A stretch of 27,094 nucleotides of DNA, taken from QPJE01 sp051747745. Lineage in GTDB: Bacteria; Bacillota; Halanaerobiia; Halanaerobiales; Halanaerobiaceae. Of the stretch, positions 23,200 through 27,094 are shown one piece after another (positions within the stretch are counted from its first letter, which is position 1; each line of letters opens with the position of its first letter). The stretch covers positions 1 to 27,094 of the forward strand of contig JBNJGL010000030.1 of assembly GCA_051747745.1 (NCBI GenBank), read 5' to 3'. The notes below the pieces were generated by a model. It was not told the DNA's origin. It did not search any database and worked only from the letters and a program-made list of their open reading frames with translations. The position numbers were made by a program, and so were the translations under genes.

Positions 23200-23514
23200 T
23201 TACTCCACCTCTTCTCTCAAAATCGTACGTAAAGATCTGCCAATTTTCTGCAGTTCAGGTATTGGAGCACCATATTTATGTTCATAAGAAGGATTGACTT
23301 TTTTTAGTGTGCCGCTGTGTTTCCGCCCAATATATGTTTCTATTTCACATTCTTCTCCTATATATGCTGATTTAGTTAAAAAGCCATTTATTCTCATTTC
23401 CAGTGGAACTTCTGCCGTATCCGCAGGTATTCCCGGATCTCTCTCTCCTGGTTGTAAAACCACTTTATAGATCTGTACCCAGCTTCCTGCAGAAATTTTT
23501 TCTTTTTTGACCAT
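23200..23514 (-). CDS. ortA: 2-amino-4-oxopentanoate thiolase, small subunit
   Basis: About 104 aa, the size of known OrtA. It contains the family segments GSWVQIYKVVLQPGERDPGI and PLEMRINGFL, and the C-terminal HKYGAPIPELQKIGRSLR block. It has no independent catalytic motif and partners OrtB in CoA-dependent thiolysis of 2-amino-4-oxopentanoate. The ATG at 23514 has a strong AAGGAGG at 7 nt; the GTG one codon upstream is too close to it. It lies 12 nt after ord, whose stop overlaps the ribosome site, and abuts ortB. Confidence 0.94.
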   Translation of the reverse strand: MVKKEKISAGSWVQIYKVVLQPGERDPGIPADTAEVPLEMRINGFLTKSAYIGEECEIETYIGRKHSGTLKKVNPSYEHKYGAPIPELQKIGRSLRTILREEVE

Positions 23515-23526
23515 CACAATACCTCC

Positions 23527-24561
23527 TTAGATATCTTTTTCAGCCAGACAGTGAATTAATGGTAGATCAGCCATCGTCTTCAAGCCAGGTGCTGCATTAA
23601 ATACATTGACAGTCATATTTACAGCAGCTGCCTGTGTTCCTTTGCCTCCCGAAATTTCCGGTTTTATTTCTAAATTTATAGCCGGATCTCCATCTATTTT
23701 AATGTAATCTCCTGTTTTAATATCTTCTTTTTCTGGCTCTATCTGCTGAGGATGTCTTAAAACTATCTTCTCTTTTCCATCAACTATCCCTACCGCTGTG
23801 TGACTGCATCCTGCTGCCATTCCTTTTTTAACAGTTATGTATTTAGATTTTCTTTCTTTTTTTGCAATTATAGGCTTTCTTTCTTCTTTTATATCATCAA
23901 GCTTCCAGCCTAATTTTTCAGCAATTAGAGAAATGGATTCTTTAAATCCAATATGCCCAACAATACTGCCGTCTTTTAACCCTGCTTTAAATTCCTTCTC
24001 TGTCTTTCCTACTCCCTGTGTACTCATAACTGTAGGACCAAAAGGTGACAGATCATTAATTCTTGCAGCTTCTATTTTTTTTACTGACTTTACTGCACCA
24101 CTTAAAAGCAGAATTACTGTATCTAAAATAAAACCCGGATTAATACCTGTACCTAAAACTGTAACATTATTATTTACTGCCATATTATCAATTTCTTCTG
24201 CCAGTTCTTTATTTCCTGCATATGCATATGCCATCTCTTCAGCAATTGTTATTACATTTATTCCTTTTTCTACTGCTCTTTTGATCTCTGGAAATACTTC
24301 TTCAATGTAAGAAGCCGTTGCAATCAAAACAATATCAGGCTTTTCTTCTATTTCATCTAAACTACATTTTACTTTCAATTTTTCTATTTCATTAAAATAT
24401 TTTTCTTCAACTTCTAAAATTTCTTCTGCGGTTTTGCCTGTTTTAGCGGTATCGCTGTCAATAAGTGCTGATAATTTAAGATCGCGCTTTTTTAAAATTA
24501 ATTCTGCCATTCCACTGCCCATTGCTCCCAAACCCTGTACAGCAACTTTTATTTTTCCCAT
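23527..24561 (-). CDS. ord: 2,4-diaminopentanoate dehydrogenase
   Basis: About 344 aa. The N-terminal Rossmann fold is VAVQGLGAMGSGMAELIL (GxGxMG type), and the acidic end of the second strand (LIDSD) leaves NAD or NADP open. The middle and C-terminal parts (GTGINPGFILDTVILLLSG, ARINDLSPFGPTVMSTQGVG, GCSHTAVGI) match Ord of ornithine-fermenting clostridia, of the dihydrodipicolinate-reductase-like family. Reaction: oxidative deamination of 2,4-diaminopentanoate to 2-amino-4-oxopentanoate and ammonia. The second ATG (24561) is best placed for GAGGTGG. It is the first gene of the ord-ortA-ortB-GlmL-oraS-oraE-alr run; a terminator for ald lies just upstream and no clear promoter of its own is seen. 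Confidence 0.95.
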   Translation of the reverse strand: MGKIKVAVQGLGAMGSGMAELILKKRDLKLSALIDSDTAKTGKTAEEILEVEEKYFNEIEKLKVKCSLDEIEEKPDIVLIATASYIEEVFPEIKRAVEKGINVITIAEEMAYAYAGNKELAEEIDNMAVNNNVTVLGTGINPGFILDTVILLLSGAVKSVKKIEAARINDLSPFGPTVMSTQGVGKTEKEFKAGLKDGSIVGHIGFKESISLIAEKLGWKLDDIKEERKPIIAKKERKSKYITVKKGMAAGCSHTAVGIVDGKEKIVLRHPQQIEPEKEDIKTGDYIKIDGDPAINLEIKPEISGGKGTQAAAVNMTVNVFNAAPGLKTMADLPLIHCLAEKDI

Positions 24562-24601
24562 CATTCCACCTCATTTACTGAATTTTCTTCATTTTACATG
24601 G

Positions 24602-24632
24602 AAAAAAGCAGGCAGCTTAATGCCACCTGCTT
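24602..24632 (-). terminator. Rho-independent terminator between ald and ord
   Basis: On the minus strand AAGCAGGTGGC pairs with GCTGCCTGCTT (11 bp, two G-T pairs, loop ATTAA) followed by TTTTTT. It is 15 nt after the ald stop and 41 nt before ord. As ord has no obvious promoter in the remaining space, readthrough may supply the downstream operon. Confidence 0.85.
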
Positions 24633-24646
24633 TAATAATATCAGAT

Positions 24647-25774
24647 TTATGCTTCAAAATCAGCAATTAATTCAGAAATGGGACTATATTCCATATTAAA
24701 TGCATCTGCAACTGCTTTATATGTTAATTCCCCCTGATAGGTATTTAACCCTCGAGCAAGTGTAGAATCATCTTTAAGTGCTTTTTTATATCCTTTATCC
24801 GCAATTTTTTGTGCATATGGTAATGTTGCATTTGTAAGTGCATAAGTAGAAGTTCTAGCAACCGCTCCCGGCATATTTGCAACCGAATAATGAATTACTC
24901 CATGACGTATATATACTGGATCATCATGTGTTGTTGGATAAGTTCCTTCAATACAACCGCCCTGATCTATTGCAACATCAACAACTACAGAACCTTCTTT
25001 CATTTCTTTTATCATTTCTTCTGTCACAAGATTTGGAGCTTTTGCTCCAGGTATCAGCACTGCTCCTATTACCAGATCTGCTTTTTTAACTTCTTCCATT
25101 ACATGACTCGGATTTGACATTATTGTCTTTACACGTCCACTAAATACATTATCTATATAGCGCATTTTAGCCTGATTAATATCCATTATCGTCACATCAG
25201 CCCCAAGACCAGAAGCTATTTTAGCTGCATTTAAACCTACAATTCCACCACCAATAATTACAACTTTAGCTGGTTCCACACCCGGAACTCCACCCAGCAG
25301 AACGCCACGCCCACCACTGGGCTTTTCTAAAAATCTGGCACCTTCCTGTGCTGCAAGTCTGCCTGCAACCTCACTCATCGGTGTCAAAAGAGGTAATGAT
25401 CCGTCATCTGTTTGTATTGTTTCATAAGCAATACCGGTTACTTTTTTATCCAGCAGTGCTTTTGTTAAATTCTCTTCTGCAGCAAGGTGCAGATAGGTGA
25501 AAAGTATCTGATCCTCATGAAAATAATCATATTCTTCAGCAAGAGGCTCTTTTACTTTCATAATCATTTCCGCTCTTGCAAATAATTCTTTTTTGTCACT
25601 AATTATCTCTGCTCCTGCGGAAAGATATTCTTTATCTTCTATCCCACTTCCCTTACCTGCATTTTTTTCTATTAAAATATTATGCCCTGCTTTAGTCATA
25701 ACTTCTACACCTGCTGCCGTAATTGCAACTCTGTTCTCATTGTTTTTAATTTCCTTTGGAACTCCTATAATCAT
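24647..25774 (-). CDS. ald: Alanine dehydrogenase
   Basis: 375 aa, standard length. Catalytic and substrate residues are at the positions of the studied enzymes: Arg15 in NENRVAIT, Lys75 in KVKEP, His96 in YLHLAA and the Asp in VAIDQGG. The NAD fold is VVIIGGGIVGLNAAKIA near residue 170. It interconverts L-alanine and NAD with pyruvate, ammonia and NADH in the cytoplasm. Upstream of the ornithine operon on the same strand, it most likely oxidises alanine formed by the OrtAB step after racemisation. AGGGGATGAG precedes the ATG. It has its own promoter candidate and a terminator. Confidence 0.96.
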   Translation of the reverse strand: MIIGVPKEIKNNENRVAITAAGVEVMTKAGHNILIEKNAGKGSGIEDKEYLSAGAEIISDKKELFARAEMIMKVKEPLAEEYDYFHEDQILFTYLHLAAEENLTKALLDKKVTGIAYETIQTDDGSLPLLTPMSEVAGRLAAQEGARFLEKPSGGRGVLLGGVPGVEPAKVVIIGGGIVGLNAAKIASGLGADVTIMDINQAKMRYIDNVFSGRVKTIMSNPSHVMEEVKKADLVIGAVLIPGAKAPNLVTEEMIKEMKEGSVVVDVAIDQGGCIEGTYPTTHDDPVYIRHGVIHYSVANMPGAVARTSTYALTNATLPYAQKIADKGYKKALKDDSTLARGLNTYQGELTYKAVADAFNMEYSPISELIADFEA

Positions 25775-25798
25775 AATCTCATCCCCTTTTAGTTTATT

Positions 25799-25816
25799 TA
25801 CAGTTATATTACTGTA
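25799..25816. promoter_or_regulatory. Dyad TACAGT-N6-ACTGTA in the ald leader
   Basis: A perfect 6-6-6 inverted repeat lies between the predicted ald promoter and its ribosome site. It could be an operator for an amino-acid-responsive regulator or a small leader hairpin. No ArgR or Lrp-type consensus was recognised. Confidence 0.35.
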
Positions 25817-25841
25817 TTTTAAAATATTCTAAATATTGACA

Positions 25842-25871
25842 ATTTTATTCTTAATCCAAAAATTAGTTCAA
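25842..25871 (-). promoter_or_regulatory. Promoter candidate for ald
   Basis: TTGAAC (25871-25866), 18 bp, TAAAAT (25847-25842) on the minus strand, giving a leader of about 60 nt. Other A/T-rich hexamer pairs exist nearby, so the choice is tentative. Confidence 0.45.
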
Positions 25872-25936
25872 AACAGTATTATCTTATCTACAAAATACTT
25901 ATTCTTACAAAACTTTATATTTCCTGCCTATTTATT

Positions 25937-25964
25937 AAAAAAACTCCTGAAATATACTCAGGAG
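25937..25964 (-). terminator. Rho-independent terminator of arcB
   Basis: On the minus strand CTCCTGA pairs with TCAGGAG (7 bp, loop 7 nt), followed by seven T. It lies 9 nt after the arcB stop. Confidence 0.85.
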
Positions 25965-25973
25965 CTAATTAAA

Positions 25974-26969
25974 TTAATTACCAATAGAAGCTGCCATCAC
26001 AGCTTTTATTGTATGCATTCTATTTTCAGATTGATCAAAAACACGAGAATATTTGCTCTCAAATATTTCATCTGTCACTTCCATTGCTTTTATCCCAAAT
26101 TCTTTGTGGATTTTCTGACCATTTTCTGTCTGTATGTTGTGATAGGCAGGGAGGCAGTGCATAAATATAAGGTTTTCATTTCCTGCATTTTTTATCATTT
26201 CCATATTAACTTGATAGGGCATCAGCATTTCAATTCTTTCTGAAAATTTATCTTCTTCTCCCATTGAAACCCAGACATCTGTATATATTACATCTGCACC
26301 TGATACATCTTTTATAGGATTATCACTAAATAATATTTCAGCACCAGAGTCATCTGCAAGCCTCTCCACTTTTTCCTTTAATAACTCTTCTGGCCACAAT
26401 TTTTTTGGTGAGAGAAGGGTAAAGTTCATCCCCATCAGTGCTGCTCCAATCATCAGTGAATTAGCCATATTGTTTCTACCATCACCGGCATAAACAAAAT
26501 TAATATTTTTTAGATAACCAAAGTTTTCTTTAATTGTTAGAAGGTCTGCCAGTATTTGAGTGGGATGAAATTTATCAGTAAGTCCATTCCAGACCGGAAC
26601 TCCAGCATATTCTGCCAGTATTTCCACAGTTTCATGTTTATAGCCTCTAAATTCTATACCATCAAACATTCTTCCTAAAACTCTGGCCGTATCTGCTACA
26701 GATTCCTTCTTTCCAAACTGTATATCATTTTTACCGAGAAATTCCGGCATACCTCCTTCATCTCTTGCTGCAACAACAAATGCACATCTGGTTCTGGTAG
26801 AAGGTTTTTCAAACAGCAGAGCAATATTTTTTCCTTCCAGACTATTTCCTCTAATACCTGCTAATTTTTTTGCCTTCAAATTTTCTGCCATATTGAGCAG
26901 ATATTCTATTTCTTCTCTGCTGTAATCAAGCAGTGTCAAAAAACTTCTCCCTTTAAGATTAAATGCCAT
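25974..26969 (-). CDS. arcB: Ornithine carbamoyltransferase, catabolic (ArcB) type
   Basis: About 331 aa. The carbamoyl-phosphate motif is KPSTRTRCAF near residue 55, followed by GRMFDGIEFRG, the FHPTQ ornithine/carbamoyl-phosphate site near residue 135 and the catalytic FMHCLPAYH near residue 270. The N-terminus MAFNLKGRSFLTLLDYS and the overall length resemble catabolic ArcB more than the shorter biosynthetic ArgF. Expected direction: citrulline plus phosphate to ornithine and carbamoyl phosphate, supplying ornithine to the downstream fermentation genes. The ATG at 26969, with GGAAG at 8 nt, is preferred over a GTG three codons upstream. No arginine deiminase or carbamate kinase gene is in the window. 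ArgF function cannot be excluded. Confidence 0.93.
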   Translation of the reverse strand: MAFNLKGRSFLTLLDYSREEIEYLLNMAENLKAKKLAGIRGNSLEGKNIALLFEKPSTRTRCAFVVAARDEGGMPEFLGKNDIQFGKKESVADTARVLGRMFDGIEFRGYKHETVEILAEYAGVPVWNGLTDKFHPTQILADLLTIKENFGYLKNINFVYAGDGRNNMANSLMIGAALMGMNFTLLSPKKLWPEELLKEKVERLADDSGAEILFSDNPIKDVSGADVIYTDVWVSMGEEDKFSERIEMLMPYQVNMEMIKNAGNENLIFMHCLPAYHNIQTENGQKIHKEFGIKAMEVTDEIFESKYSRVFDQSENRMHTIKAVMAASIGN

Positions 26970-27002
26970 CAGATGCACTTCCTTTCCTGTGATTATAAAT
27001 GA

Positions 27003-27031
27003 ATTATATATTAAAGCTTCAGCAATTTCAA
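27003..27031 (-). promoter_or_regulatory. Promoter of arcB
   Basis: TTGAAA (27031-27026), 17 bp, TATAAT (27008-27003) on the minus strand, about 35 nt before the ATG. It is a near-consensus match. The same stretch is also an open frame continuous with arcB, which weakens the call slightly. Confidence 0.65.
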
Positions 27032-27094
27032 GAATTGTCAGATTATATTTTAGTTCTATCTTATTTTTAATTTTTTCTAAAAAAATAAAAATAT

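Noticed and set aside
25775..27094. ArgR (ARG box) operators near arcB and ald
   Set aside because: No pair of sites resembling the ArgR/AhrC consensus was convincing in this AT-rich spacer.
1..27094. Mobile elements, prophage, toxin-antitoxin or defence system
   Set aside because: No transposase, integrase, phage or defence-type protein was recognised; the genes are mostly metabolic and of similar composition.

Overview
The window is AT-rich and gene-dense, and looks like a chromosome segment of an anaerobic, amino-acid-fermenting Firmicute, most likely of the Halanaerobiales (Halanaerobium-like). The inference rests on base composition, a serine T-box leader before serS, strong GGAGG-type ribosome sites with frequent TTG/GTG starts, a substrate-binding protein and an alkaline phosphatase with cleavable signal peptides and no lipobox cysteine (as expected for a diderm envelope), and a complete ornithine-fermentation cluster. 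All genes but one (13801-14526) are on the minus strand, so transcription runs from high to low coordinates. Two runs of exactly 100 N (3895-3994 and 17640-17739) are assembly gaps, not sequence.

Region 1 (1-4200): a carbohydrate ABC importer operon. A ROK-family regulator, broken by a gap, is followed by a substrate-binding protein, two MalF/MalG-type permeases and an amidohydrolase that runs off the left edge. A consensus promoter precedes the binding protein, and a terminator-like hairpin after it probably sets binding protein above permease. No ATPase gene is present.

Region 2 (4200-14600): single genes and short units. These are a YibE/F membrane protein, exported alkaline phosphatase, a COG0731-type radical SAM enzyme, methionine gamma-lyase with an upstream FCD-GntR regulator (both upstream regions carry the same unusual 7-bp tandem CTGTYNN element), glycerate kinase next to a DUF4438 protein, an N-terminally short Fsr-like MFS transporter, and a plus-strand SIMPL-domain protein.

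Region 3 (14600-27094): amino-acid catabolism. In transcription order: arcB (catabolic ornithine carbamoyltransferase), ald (alanine dehydrogenase), then ord-ortA-ortB-GlmL-like-oraS-oraE-alr, then serS under a T-box with specifier UCC. Read as a pathway: arginine/citrulline gives ornithine (ArcB); D-ornithine is rearranged by B12/PLP-dependent OraSE; Ord deaminates 2,4-diaminopentanoate oxidatively; OrtAB cleaves 2-amino-4-oxopentanoate to acetyl-CoA and D-alanine; Alr could convert D-alanine to L-alanine and Ald then makes pyruvate, ammonia and NADH. The GlmL-like protein is the probable reactivase or chaperone of the aminomutase. No separate ornithine racemase is visible, and the Alr deviates at active-site positions, so it may also make D-ornithine. 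The gap between oraE and alr is very probably an artefact: both contig ends carry the same 11 bp, and collapsing them puts alr 19 nt after oraE in the same operon.

No CRISPR array, tRNA, rRNA, insertion sequence or phage gene was seen. The only stretch over 300 bp without a gene (16094-16495) holds the serS promoter and T-box.
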